The notes beneath the pieces are model-generated. The model was given only the letters and a program-made list of their open reading frames with translations. It did not search any database and had not been told where the DNA came from. Source: Planctomycetota bacterium (GTDB lineage: Bacteria; Planctomycetota; Planctomycetia; Gemmatales; Gemmataceae). Taken from it: a stretch of DNA of 64,000 nucleotides. How positions within the stretch are numbered: position 1 is the stretch's first letter; every line of letters starts with the position of its first letter. Both the position numbers and the translations under genes were made by a program. The stretch covers positions 1-64,000 of the forward strand of contig JACPZP010000006.1 in assembly GCA_016195405.1 (NCBI GenBank). Reading direction: 5' to 3'. Below are positions 49,556 to 57,662 of the stretch, piece by piece.

Positions 49556-50748
49556 TGTTTTGGAGCATTATCCACCGAACCATCTTCATGGATTTGCTGC
49601 GGGTGTTCCTGATGGCCCTGGCGGCCCTGACCAGTCTGCTCCTCTTGGCCGGCATCATCGCCGAGGCTTCGCAGCACGGCTTGGGTCCCGCACAGATCCT
49701 CGCTGCTATTCCGCTGCTAATTCCGAGCACGTTGCCGTACACCTTGCCGGCTACGACGTTGTTCGCCTCCTGCGTGGTCTTTGGCCGACTCTCCAATGAC
49801 AATGAAATCCTGGCGCTCAAGTCGGCGGGCATCCACCTGCGACACGTGATCTGGCCGGCGGCGTTCTTGGGCGTCATCGTCAGCGCCGTTACCATCGGCC
49901 TGTCTCTCGACGTGATTCCCACGACGCATCATATGCTGCGCACCAAGGTCGTGACCGACGTCGAGGACTTTCTTTACAACATGCTCCGGCGCGAAGGTTG
50001 CATTCGCCATCCCAAGATCAATTACACCATCTACGTGAAGCGCGTGCTGGGAAAGAAGCTGATCGACGCCACTTTTATGCGGAAAGATCCCAAAGGAGAG
50101 CGATTCGATGTGATCGCCCGCGCCCAAGAAGCGGAGTTGCTTTTCGATCTGAACAAGAGACAGATTCTGGTAAAGATGTACCGCTGCCGCATTACCGATG
50201 AGCATAACGTAGCCGAAGACAAACTACGTGTTTGGCCCGTCGAGATTCCGCCCGATTTCTTCCCAACCAGCAAGGCAAGCGCCCGCGCCATGACTTGGCC
50301 CGAGCTTTTCGAAAACATCGTTCGGTTCAAGGAGCTTCTGCAGATCAATCTCACCGAAATCGCCAAGCATCAGGCCGCGTTGTTACAAAGGGTCGCCGAA
50401 CCGCATTTCGACGATCACGTCAAGGACTTGCAAAACGCGCGGAAGTACTACCATCTGCAAATCTGGGCGCTGATCACGGAGATCCATATGCGCGTCGCCC
50501 TGTCATGCGGCTGTTTCTTCTTCGTCATGGTCGGCTGCCCGATCGGCATCTGGTTCAGCCGCAGCGATTACTTGAGCGCCTTCATCACCTGCTTTCTTCC
50601 CATCGTGGTCATTTACTATCCCGTTTTGCTGTGCTCCATCAACTTGGCGAAGAACGGCACCGTCGCGCCGGTTTTCGCTCTGCACGCCGCCAACGGCCTG
50701 ATGGCGGTCATCGCCTTAGGCCTGTTCCGCAGGCTCTTACGAAATTGA
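49555..50748 (+). CDS. LptF/LptG-family permease
   Basis: The GTG at 49555 (GGAGG 8 bases upstream) overlaps the TAG of the AsmA-like gene, giving 397 residues. The layout is that of YjgP/YjgQ permeases: three N-terminal membrane helices (VFLMALAALTSLLLLAGIIA, LPYTLPATTLFASCVVFGRL, HVIWPAAFLGVIVSAVTIGL), a periplasmic beta-jellyroll-like domain in the middle, and three C-terminal helices (LSCGCFFFVMVGCPIGIWF onward). LptF and LptG pull lipopolysaccharide from the inner membrane with LptBC in typical diderms. Only one copy is here and no LptB is adjacent. Lipid export coupled with the AsmA-like bridge is the inference. Confidence 0.9.
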   Translation: MFWSIIHRTIFMDLLRVFLMALAALTSLLLLAGIIAEASQHGLGPAQILAAIPLLIPSTLPYTLPATTLFASCVVFGRLSNDNEILALKSAGIHLRHVIWPAAFLGVIVSAVTIGLSLDVIPTTHHMLRTKVVTDVEDFLYNMLRREGCIRHPKINYTIYVKRVLGKKLIDATFMRKDPKGERFDVIARAQEAELLFDLNKRQILVKMYRCRITDEHNVAEDKLRVWPVEIPPDFFPTSKASARAMTWPELFENIVRFKELLQINLTEIAKHQAALLQRVAEPHFDDHVKDLQNARKYYHLQIWALITEIHMRVALSCGCFFFVMVGCPIGIWFSRSDYLSAFITCFLPIVVIYYPVLLCSINLAKNGTVAPVFALHAANGLMAVIALGLFRRLLRN

Positions 50749-50757
50749 ACATTTAGC

Positions 50758-50818
50758 AGCGGGGAGACGCAGGCGACCGCGGTGGGCGCGGCCCTGCAGT
50801 CGCCTGCGGCTCCCCGCT
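50758..50818. repeat. Palindrome AGCGGGGAGNCGCAGGCGAC
   Basis: The left arm (50758-50777) and right arm GTCGCCTGCGGCTCCCCGCT (50799-50818) pair with one mismatch around a 21-base GC loop. It lies between the convergent permease and CNNM genes and may end both transcripts. Confidence 0.75.
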
Positions 50819-50827
50819 AAACGGTCG

Positions 50828-51961
50828 TCATTTCTTTTGCGGTTTTTTCAGAGTCAACAGCTTGCGGCGCGGCACCTTGGGGATGGGCGAGTCGTGCTCG
50901 TCCTCGATGTCGCCGATGATTTCTTCGAGAATGTCCTCGAGCGTGATCAATCCTCTAATTTTGCCCGCTTCGTCGCGGACCAAGGCCATGGGGCGCTTGG
51001 CCTTGCGAAACAGGCGCAGGGCGTTGGCGACTTCCTCATCGGGTTTGAGAAACAGGGGCGGGTAGAGGGCATCTTCGAGGACCACAACGCCGCGCAGACT
51101 GAAGAGGTGGAACAGGTCCTTGGTGTTGACGATGCCGACGATGTGGTCGAGATTGCCCTCGTAAACCGGCATCCGCGTGTGGGCGCTTTCGCGCACGGCT
51201 TCTAGCACTTGCTCCGGCGGCGTGCTCAGCTCCAGGGCCGCCATTTTGTCGCGCGGAACCAGGCAGTCGCCGACGAGCTTCTCCGATAACCGAAAAACTT
51301 TACGCACGATGTTCGCCTGCTCCGGATTGAGGATGCCCGCTTCCTCGGTATCTTCAATGAGCAGATCGAGTTCTTCGACGGAGTGCATGAGGCTTTCCGG
51401 AGACGCGCGCATGCCGCACAGGCGCACCAGGCCATTGCCCGCGCCGGTGAGGATCGCCGTGATCGGCCGGGCCACGGTGGCGAAGATGCGGAGCGGACGG
51501 GCAACCCACAGGGCGACGCGATCCGGGGCTTGCAGGGCCAAAGACTTTGGAAACAGCTCGCCGAAAACGACGTGCATGAAGGTGATCAGGGCGAAGGCGA
51601 TGGCGGCGGCAATGGAGTGGCGGGCGATGAAATCCCACGGGCTGGGGAGCTGGGCGAACGCCGCCGTCATGGTGTGGGCGAGGGCGCTTTCGGCCACCCA
51701 ACCAAGGCCGAGGCTGGTCAGGGTGATGCCCAGCTGCGTGGCAGCGATGATGCGGCTAATGTCTTGAATGGCGGCGGCCACCGCGCCGGCCCCGGACCGC
51801 CCCTGTTGCACCAGCTCTTCAATACGCGTGCGCCGCACCGAAACCATGGCGAATTCGGAGGCGACGAAAAATGCGTTCAGAGCGACCAGAAGCGGAATGC
51901 TAACGAGACCCAGCAGGTCGCCGAGCCATCCGAAGTCTCCTTCCGCCGGCAGCGTTGGCAC
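50828..51961 (-). CDS. CNNM/CorC-type membrane protein with CBS domains
   Basis: The GTG at 51961 with GGAGA 8 bases upstream gives 377 residues. The N-terminus holds the DUF21/CNNM transmembrane domain (LVSIPLLVALNAFFVASEFA, ATQLGITLTSLGLGWVAESA, HVVFGELFPKSLALQAPDRV), typical of HlyC/CorC or CNNM transporters for Mg2+ or Co2+. Two CBS repeats follow (FRLSEKLVGDCLVPRDKMAA, ALVRDEAGKIRGLITLEDIL). There is no C-terminal CorC_HlyC transporter-associated domain, so the protein is shorter than most. Both sequence and topology point to divalent cation transport or regulation. The ORF remains open upstream to a TTG at 52036. Confidence 0.9.
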   Translation of the reverse strand: MPTLPAEGDFGWLGDLLGLVSIPLLVALNAFFVASEFAMVSVRRTRIEELVQQGRSGAGAVAAAIQDISRIIAATQLGITLTSLGLGWVAESALAHTMTAAFAQLPSPWDFIARHSIAAAIAFALITFMHVVFGELFPKSLALQAPDRVALWVARPLRIFATVARPITAILTGAGNGLVRLCGMRASPESLMHSVEELDLLIEDTEEAGILNPEQANIVRKVFRLSEKLVGDCLVPRDKMAALELSTPPEQVLEAVRESAHTRMPVYEGNLDHIVGIVNTKDLFHLFSLRGVVVLEDALYPPLFLKPDEEVANALRLFRKAKRPMALVRDEAGKIRGLITLEDILEEIIGDIEDEHDSPIPKVPRRKLLTLKKPQKK

Positions 51962-52034
51962 GATCGCAGATCTCCCGGGAGTCGTTACACTACGGTTTGC
52001 GTAGTTAAGAATACCCCGAGAGAACAACCGGGCC

Positions 52035-52107
52035 AACCCGCTTGCGGGTTAGCATGACGAGGATGCATCGTTGTGAAGCGCCCCGCTTGCGCAAACCCGC
52101 AAGCAGG
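52035..52107. repeat. Short palindromes AACCCGCTTGCGGGTT and CAAACCCGCAAGCAGGTT
   Basis: AACCCGCTTGCGGGTT (52035-52050) is a perfect 16-base palindrome. AACCCGCAAGCAGGTT (about 52093-52108) is a close inverted copy that touches the stop region of the response regulator gene. Confidence 0.6.
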
Positions 52108-52108
52108 T

Positions 52109-52867
52109 TCAGATTTGCGTCTGCACCGTCTGAAACAGATCGGCAACGCGAACGCCGAGCCCCAGCGCGATGCGGTAGAGGGTTTCGATGGATGCGGAAT
52201 TCTTTCCCAGCTCGATCTGCGATAGGTAGCCCAAGGACACTCCCGTGCGCTTGGCCATTTCCGCCAGGGTCAGGCCCAGGCCCTTGCGGCGCTCGCGGAT
52301 GGCGGCGCCGAGCTGCTCGCGAAGCGCCTCTTCGGAAAGTCGCAAGAGGCCACGGCTCTCCAGGCAACGCGTCACGACTCGCTGCAGCTGCTCGACTTGG
52401 AACGGCTTGGTGAGGTAGTCGTAGGTGTGATTGCGCAGGCATTGCAAGGCGCTGTCAATCGTCGGATAGGCCGTGACGACGATAATGCTGGCGTCGGGCT
52501 GATGCAGGCGGACCCACTCCAAGACCTTGGGCGATTCCAGCCCAGGAAGCACGTAGTCGAGGATAATGAGGTGGTACTGCTCCGCGGCTAAGTTCTGCTC
52601 GAGGAGCGCCGGATCCGATTGCACGTCGATTTTGAAGTCGTGGTTGGCAAGCGCAGCCTGGATCAGGCGGCCGATATGTGGATCGTCGTCCACGACGAGA
52701 ATCTTCACGTCGCCTGAGGCGTGCAGCTTGCCCTGCTCGCGGACGACAACTTTCTCGTCGGGGCTCCGAGATTCGCGGAGCAGCGTGGTGGAGGAGGCAG
52801 CGCCGGCAGCGCCAGCAGAAGCAACACCAATCGAAGCGACGGCGCCTTTCGTGTTCACGATCGACAC
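52109..52867 (-). CDS. Response regulator with C-terminal XRE-type helix-turn-helix domain
   Basis: The GTG at 52867 has AAGGAG 6 bases upstream, so it is preferred to the ATG at 52900, which has no site, giving 252 residues. The receiver is at about residues 52-170, with the acidic pocket in KILVVDDDPHIG, the phospho-acceptor Asp104 in LIILDYVLPG, Thr in VVTAY and Lys in YLTKPFQ. Residues about 185-246 form an XRE-type helix-turn-helix (LGAAIRERRKGLGLTLAEMA, TGVSLGYLSQIELGKNSASI). Receiver-XRE fusion is uncommon: most response regulators carry wHTH, LuxR or Fis outputs. It is likely phosphorylated by the adjacent hybrid kinase. Residues before 50 are a low-complexity Ala-rich tail. Confidence 0.87.
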   Translation of the reverse strand: MSIVNTKGAVASIGVASAGAAGAASSTTLLRESRSPDEKVVVREQGKLHASGDVKILVVDDDPHIGRLIQAALANHDFKIDVQSDPALLEQNLAAEQYHLIILDYVLPGLESPKVLEWVRLHQPDASIIVVTAYPTIDSALQCLRNHTYDYLTKPFQVEQLQRVVTRCLESRGLLRLSEEALREQLGAAIRERRKGLGLTLAEMAKRTGVSLGYLSQIELGKNSASIETLYRIALGLGVRVADLFQTVQTQI

Positions 52868-52921
52868 GTCTCTCTCCTTCAAGCTCGGAGACTCAATCAT
52901 GGTTCGCACTTATGTTCGCGC

Positions 52922-54235
52922 TTATGGTTGGCGTCCGCATCCCGTCGTCCCGCGTCCCGCCATTTCTCGTCCCACCATTGCTGCGTCCACCGCTCTTAGC
53001 AAGGACCGAGCCTCGAATGGCTTCCGCAGCAGCGGAAATCGCTCCAGCAACTCGGCGCCGGCAAGGGCTTCGGTGTCCGCCTGGCTGCTAATGAACAGAA
53101 ACGCGACCGCCGGATCCCGCTCGAGAAAGCGCCTGGCCATTTCGAAGCCATTCATCCGCGGCATCAGGACGTCGGTGACGACCAGCTGGGACGCGTCGTT
53201 CGCATTGCCCTTCCGGCGAATTCCTTCGTCGCGTAGCGCGACGTCGCCCGATTCGGCCCGGCGCACATCGTAACCGGCGCTTTCAAGAGTCTCGCTTACC
53301 GAGGCAAGTACCACCGGATCGTCATCCACCACCAAGATGCGCTTTTCCGTGCGCGCGTTTGCCGACGCCGTAGTGGGCGCTGCCGCATTGGACGCCGGGG
53401 CAATGGCCGCCGGCATATACAGCCGCAGCGTGTTGCCGCGCTCGCCGCCGGCATCGAAGCGCATGGCGCCCCCATAAGTCCTCAGGATTCCATAGATCAC
53501 AGCCAACCCCATGCCCCGTCGCCGTCCTTTGGAACTGAAAAATAGCTCGCGGAAAAGCTTTCCCCGGACGTCTTCGGGCATCCGCGGACCGTCATCGCGG
53601 ATCGCCGTCTCGACAAATCGACCGGGCTGGGCAGCTCCCAGGAGATTGGCGACTTTCGTGTCAGACAGCTCACAACTCTGTGCAGCGACGTGCACCACAC
53701 CTCCCGCCATGCTTCCTGCGATGCCAGCCGCGCCTCTGCTCGCGCCTGCGCAGTTCTCAAACGCGTTGGCGAGCGCTTGGGCCAGAGCCTCGCGTAGGGC
53801 GTCGGCCTCCATTGGAATCGGCGGCAGTCCCTCTTCCACCTTTACCTGAAGCGCCACTCTCCCGCCCCATGCGCCGGTGATACGGGCGCCTTCCTCGGCC
53901 AACACCATCGCTAGTGTCGTCGCCGTATTCGTTGCCGAGGATTTTTGCGCCGCGCGGCGGCTGAAAAGCTGTAGCTTGTGGACCCAAGCCGCCGCGCTCA
54001 TCGACGATTGCAAGACCTCCCTCATGTACCCATGGGCCAACGAGTCCGGCGGCACCTGCTTGAGCGCCAGCTCCGTGAAGCCGAGAATGCCGGTAAGCAC
54101 GTTCCCGAAGTCGTGGCCCAATCGTTCGGCGACGTGGGCGGCGACATCCAACGATTCTTCGAGCCGTGCCATTTCGGACGGTTGATCCATGGGTCGGACC
54201 GAATGCAAGAACCCCCTATTCTTGTAATCGTTCAT
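52922..54235 (-). CDS. Hybrid histidine kinase with C-terminal receiver
   Basis: Start at ATG 54235 gives 437 residues. The H-box is ERLGHDFGNVLTGILGF (His41), followed by a GHKL ATPase core with N-box-like ALANAFENC, GRFVETAIRDDGPRMP and RRRGMGLAVIYGILRTYGGA. The C-terminal receiver holds ILVVDDDPVVLASVSETLES and the acceptor Asp in VVTDVLMPRMNG. No transmembrane segment or sensory domain is seen, so it is a cytoplasmic sensor or is driven by a partner. Two N-terminal starts are possible (54235 or 54190), with no clear ribosome-binding site. The response regulator gene follows after 54 bases, which suggests a phosphorelay. Confidence 0.88.
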   Translation of the reverse strand: MNDYKNRGFLHSVRPMDQPSEMARLEESLDVAAHVAERLGHDFGNVLTGILGFTELALKQVPPDSLAHGYMREVLQSSMSAAAWVHKLQLFSRRAAQKSSATNTATTLAMVLAEEGARITGAWGGRVALQVKVEEGLPPIPMEADALREALAQALANAFENCAGASRGAAGIAGSMAGGVVHVAAQSCELSDTKVANLLGAAQPGRFVETAIRDDGPRMPEDVRGKLFRELFFSSKGRRRGMGLAVIYGILRTYGGAMRFDAGGERGNTLRLYMPAAIAPASNAAAPTTASANARTEKRILVVDDDPVVLASVSETLESAGYDVRRAESGDVALRDEGIRRKGNANDASQLVVTDVLMPRMNGFEMARRFLERDPAVAFLFISSQADTEALAGAELLERFPLLRKPFEARSLLRAVDAAMVGREMAGRGTTGCGRQP

Positions 54236-54329
54236 GTGACACAAAAATTGCCATTAAAAATGTGACGAGAACTGAAAAGATTCGGCGTGGGGCAGACTAC
54301 CTAGCTTGCCTGTCTATCCTTTTGGTAGG

Positions 54330-55460
54330 TTAGGAAACCTGCCCTGCCGTTTGGAAGAAGCGGAAGCCGGCGGGCGGATAGGGAGCGCCCGGACTCACGC
54401 TGTCGCCGGCGAAGTTCAACAGACGGCCGAGCTGTGCGGCGGCGTGGGATGGGGCGAGGCCTTTGGCCAGGATCAGGTCGAGGTATGTGAATTCGATGAG
54501 TGCGCTGGCGCCCCAATCGACGCTGGTGGCATAGCCGGAGATGGGGAATGAAGTCTTCTGCACCATGTTGCCGATGGAGCCGCCGTCGCCGTCTTGGGCC
54601 ACCAGGCACGACGAAAAATGCAGCAACTGGATGTTGTCCACGTCCTGCAAGCTGTCGAGCACCTTGCGGGTGTTGATGATCTTGCCATGTACCGCCAGGC
54701 CTTCCGGGCTGCCGTGGCTGGCGATCATCAGGATCGCCGGTTCCGGCAAATAGAGCAGCTCGCGGCACCAGTGAAGCAGGCTCGCTTCGTCGTGGAAGAA
54801 GCGCTGCCGGACTTTGACGTTTTCCAAGCGTGCAAAGAACTCACGCAGCATGAAGCCGAAGGCGTACTCGTTGTCGGCGAGGGAACGTTGCCAATGCGCC
54901 TCCAGAACGACCAGCCAGGTTAGCCCGGGCATCGCAAAGACGCGCCGGCCGTGCCACGGGCCCGCGAGCGCCGCCCCGTCTTGCTGCCATTGACCGTCGA
55001 AGCTCGTGCCGCCTTCGTTCAGCTCGAACCTGCCCGTGCCGGCGGCGCTTGGCTCCTGATAGCGAAATTCAAGCCGGCCATCGGCGATTCGGCCTTCGAT
55101 CGAGCTTCCGCCCAGCCCTTCGTAAAAACCATGCACGCGGTCTTCTTCTTGAATGATGCGCAGCCTGCCGAAGGTGCTCTCCCAGATGCCCTCGAATTCG
55201 CGCTGGCCTTCCCAGGGAAACGCTTGCGCCGCCGTCTCCGGTTGATACTCGCCTCGGAAGCGGCCATGACGAAGCAGCCCGAACCAGCCTTGGCCGCGCT
55301 CGGACGTCTCCTCATATTGAAAAGACAATCGGCCGCCCTCGACCTTGCCTGAAAGCGTGCCTTGATCGGCCGGGCCATACGTACCCTGGACGCGAGCGCC
55401 TGCCTGCTCCAGCGTCATGGGTCCGAACGTCGAGAACCAACGGCCTGCGTAGTTCGACAT
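54330..55460 (-). CDS. Caspase-like (CHAT/peptidase C14-type) protein with duplicated N-terminal beta domain
   Basis: Start at ATG 55460 (GGGGAGTG upstream) gives 376 residues. The N-terminal 170 residues are two copies of a roughly 85-residue beta domain: GRWFSTFGPMTLEQAGARVQ with GTLSGKVEGGRLSFQYEETS, then GIWESTFGRLRIIQEEDRVH with SIEGRIADGRLEFRYQEPSA. The C-terminal 180 residues have a caspase-like dyad: His249 in LMIASHGSPEG and Cys285 in LHFSSCLVAQD. The N-terminal repeats may sense or bind a ligand or phospho-peptide. Bacterial caspase-like proteins act in proteolysis, stress death or anti-phage defence. It is encoded between a two-component system and a TPR-like gene. Its role is not known. 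Confidence 0.82.
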   Translation of the reverse strand: MSNYAGRWFSTFGPMTLEQAGARVQGTYGPADQGTLSGKVEGGRLSFQYEETSERGQGWFGLLRHGRFRGEYQPETAAQAFPWEGQREFEGIWESTFGRLRIIQEEDRVHGFYEGLGGSSIEGRIADGRLEFRYQEPSAAGTGRFELNEGGTSFDGQWQQDGAALAGPWHGRRVFAMPGLTWLVVLEAHWQRSLADNEYAFGFMLREFFARLENVKVRQRFFHDEASLLHWCRELLYLPEPAILMIASHGSPEGLAVHGKIINTRKVLDSLQDVDNIQLLHFSSCLVAQDGDGGSIGNMVQKTSFPISGYATSVDWGASALIEFTYLDLILAKGLAPSHAAAQLGRLLNFAGDSVSPGAPYPPAGFRFFQTAGQVS

Positions 55461-55494
55461 TACCCACTCCCCGTGGCCGATTTCAGGCACACGT

Positions 55495-56784
55495 CTATTT
55501 ACTTGTCACTAGCCATGCCGCAGACATCGCGAACAACCCGGCGCCGCAAAGTGCGAAACCGAGGATGAGTAGTAGCTGTGGCTCATCAACGGCCGCAAAA
55601 TCCTCCCGGCCCGGCAGCGTAGCGATCGGCGGCCGGCTTTCGTCGAAATCCTTGTAGAAATCCACGCCGTCGGCCAGCCAGCCCCGCTTGAATTGATTTT
55701 CCTCGAATGTCTGAAAGTCCATTTGATAATTCTTGCCGTATTTCAACTCCGCCTCGAAGCGCTGCGGCACATCTTGGTCCACTCTCATTTCCCTTTGCTG
55801 GCTTCGGCAATATCCCGCCAATTCGGCCCGAACGGATGTGTCAGCGATGAAGCGATCCATTTCGATTTGTGCCCGCTGATAGGCGCACCAGGCAAGGTCT
55901 AGCTGTCCCACCCTGACCATGATGTTGCCTAGTGTGATCGCTAGATAGGGATGCGCCCCGTCCTGCCGCCAGATTCCAACGATGCCCAGGACAGGCTCGT
56001 CAAAGGGAACCCGTTCCTTCACCGATAATTTCGCTTCCTCCGCCCACCCATCCTCAGCGCCGATTCGGGTGATGCTCTCCCTGCGACGCATGTCTTCCTC
56101 AGTATGGCGCCCGGTAAGAGGATGGTGTCTTGCCATAGTTCCACTCGTCGGCCTGTCGAATGCTTCGAGCCGATTTCCGATCATGTCGAACTTAAGCGCT
56201 AGCTTGGGATTCTCAAGCGCGGCCAGTTGAAAGTCGGCAAAAGCGACGTGCCAAATGGCCCGGCCGAAATGCGCGTCCGGTTGCACCTCGATCGCCTTTT
56301 TCAAGAGACCGATGCCTTCGCGAAGCTCTTCCCTGCTCGCGGGCGAATCCGATTGGGCAAGGGCTTTATGGACGAGAATCGTACCGAGATTGGCGTAAGT
56401 GGTATACGCTTTGGCGCCGGTGTCGCCGCGTACGGTGCGGTCCTTCAGGTGAAGGCGCATGAGGCGGATGGCTTCGTGATGTTCTCCGAGAGCATCCAGG
56501 GCAATGCAATAGTCCTCGATGCCTTCGGGAACGAATTTGTTAGCGCGCAACTGCTCACGATAGTAGGCTGGCCCATGCCGTGGAAAACGGTCATGAAGGA
56601 CGTCGTGCACCATTGCCAGGCGCAAAGAAGCGCCCCCGGCCAATTTTGGAATCTGGTGCGGGAGCGGATAATAGTAAGTCAGCTTCGGTAAGACCGCGCC
56701 GCCGAACACCGCGCCAGCGACGAGGCCGAGCATCGCCCAGCCAGCAATCGCGCCAATCCGGCGATCTGTCAGGATTGACGGCAT
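55495..56784 (-). CDS. TPR-like membrane protein, unknown function
   Basis: ATG 56784 gives 429 residues. Residues about 10-35 and 405-425 are transmembrane (IGAIAGWAMLGLVAGAVFGG near the N-terminus and LLLILGFALCGAGLFAMSAA near the C-terminus), with a large extracytoplasmic region between. That region has TPR-like helix pairs (EDYCIALDALGEHHEAIRLM, GIGLLKKAIEVQPDAHFGRA, AITLGNIMVRVGQLDLAWCA). It is likely an envelope scaffold. It follows the small secreted gene at 56798 by 13 bases and precedes the caspase-like gene by 34 bases, all minus strand, so they form an operon candidate. Confidence 0.75.
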   Translation of the reverse strand: MPSILTDRRIGAIAGWAMLGLVAGAVFGGAVLPKLTYYYPLPHQIPKLAGGASLRLAMVHDVLHDRFPRHGPAYYREQLRANKFVPEGIEDYCIALDALGEHHEAIRLMRLHLKDRTVRGDTGAKAYTTYANLGTILVHKALAQSDSPASREELREGIGLLKKAIEVQPDAHFGRAIWHVAFADFQLAALENPKLALKFDMIGNRLEAFDRPTSGTMARHHPLTGRHTEEDMRRRESITRIGAEDGWAEEAKLSVKERVPFDEPVLGIVGIWRQDGAHPYLAITLGNIMVRVGQLDLAWCAYQRAQIEMDRFIADTSVRAELAGYCRSQQREMRVDQDVPQRFEAELKYGKNYQMDFQTFEENQFKRGWLADGVDFYKDFDESRPPIATLPGREDFAAVDEPQLLLILGFALCGAGLFAMSAAWLVTSK

Positions 56785-56797
56785 GGATGTGAACGTC

Positions 56798-57085
56798 CTA
56801 CGCAGACTCGCGATTGCGCGCCGCCGAGGCATTAAGCCAAAAAGCGCCGATCACAAACCCCAAGCCAACGCCGGAAAGCCCGACACCGGCCGTGTTCATG
56901 AGAACGGGGCTGGGGTTTTCCGTTCCTGGAGGTCGGTAATCTCCGGGCTCATCGAGCTTGTATTGCGACTTGAATTGCGATTCGCGCGCCGGCGCCGTGC
57001 CGTCGTTGATGCACGCCCGAACCGGATTGAGGACTGTCAACCAAACGCACCCAACCAACACCGCGAGGAAACTTGAGCGACGCAT
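56798..57085 (-). CDS. Small secreted or membrane protein
   Basis: The 95-residue product starts MRRSSFLAVLVGCVWLTVLN (signal peptide), has a short polar mature part, and ends in a hydrophobic segment with the small-residue pattern AGVGLSGVGLGFVIGAFWLN, a likely membrane anchor. GGAGG lies 6 bases before ATG. It is the first gene of the minus-strand group with the TPR-like protein. I do not recognise the family. Confidence 0.65.
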   Translation of the reverse strand: MRRSSFLAVLVGCVWLTVLNPVRACINDGTAPARESQFKSQYKLDEPGDYRPPGTENPSPVLMNTAGVGLSGVGLGFVIGAFWLNASAARNRESA

Positions 57086-57183
57086 CGGTCACCTCCGTCT
57101 CCAGTTTGAATCGCCGCGACGGCGGTGTCAAGAGATTCGCGGCGGTTCTTGTGGCACTATTATTGCGAATTCGGTTTGCGGCG

Positions 57184-57444
57184 TTACTTCTTCTCGGCCT
57201 CGGCCTCTTCCTTCGCCGCTTGTCGCAGTGGGCCGCGGAAAGTGATGCGGCCTTTGTTGAGGTCGTAAGGGGAGATGGCGACGGTGACGACGTCGCCGGG
57301 AAGGATGCGAATGAAGTGTTTGCGCATCTTCCCCGCGATATGGGCGATGATCTCATGCCCATTGTCGAGCTTGACGCGAAACTGCGTGTTGGCAAGGGCT
57401 TGCAGCACTTTGCCCTGAACCTGAAACGCTTCTTCCTTGGCCAT
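57184..57444 (-). CDS. infA: Translation initiation factor IF-1
   Basis: IF-1 binds the ribosomal A site during initiation. The 86-residue protein has the S1-like OB fold with [40 protein letters not shown] and [20 protein letters not shown], all standard IF-1 signatures. The typical factor has 72 residues, so this one has an extra charged tail ([13 protein letters not shown]). It is alone between a small secreted gene and the CACAGAGAC palindrome. The gene's presence supports a genuine chromosomal location for this window. Confidence 0.97.
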   Translation of the reverse strand: MAKEEAFQVQGKVLQALANTQFRVKLDNGHEIIAHIAGKMRKHFIRILPGDVVTVAISPYDLNKGRITFRGPLRQAAKEEAEAEKK

Positions 57445-57539
57445 AAAGACCCTTCGTCAATCGAGATCGGCTTGTGGACAAACGTATCCATCAGTCTATG
57501 CTGATCGCCAAATCGCGGCTAGGTCAGGAAGGCAGTTTT

Positions 57540-57656
57540 AACCACAGAGACACCGAGACACAGAGAGGACACAAAAGAGAAAGAAGTTCGGAACTCACCA
57601 GACGATCATGCCTGCCTTTACCTCTACATTCTCTGTGTCTCTGCGCCTCTGTGGTT
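57540..57656. repeat. Inverted repeat AACCACAGAGACACNGAGAC family
   Basis: The left arm AACCACAGAGACACCGAGAC (57540) and right arm ending GTCTCTGCGCCTCTGTGGTT (57637-57656) are inverted copies of about 26 bases with 60 bases between. This arm sequence is a familiar dispersed repeat in many environmental bacteria. It lies between infA and transaldolase, and the right arm ends just 6 bases before the transaldolase stop. Confidence 0.8.
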
Positions 57657-57662
57657 CAAACC

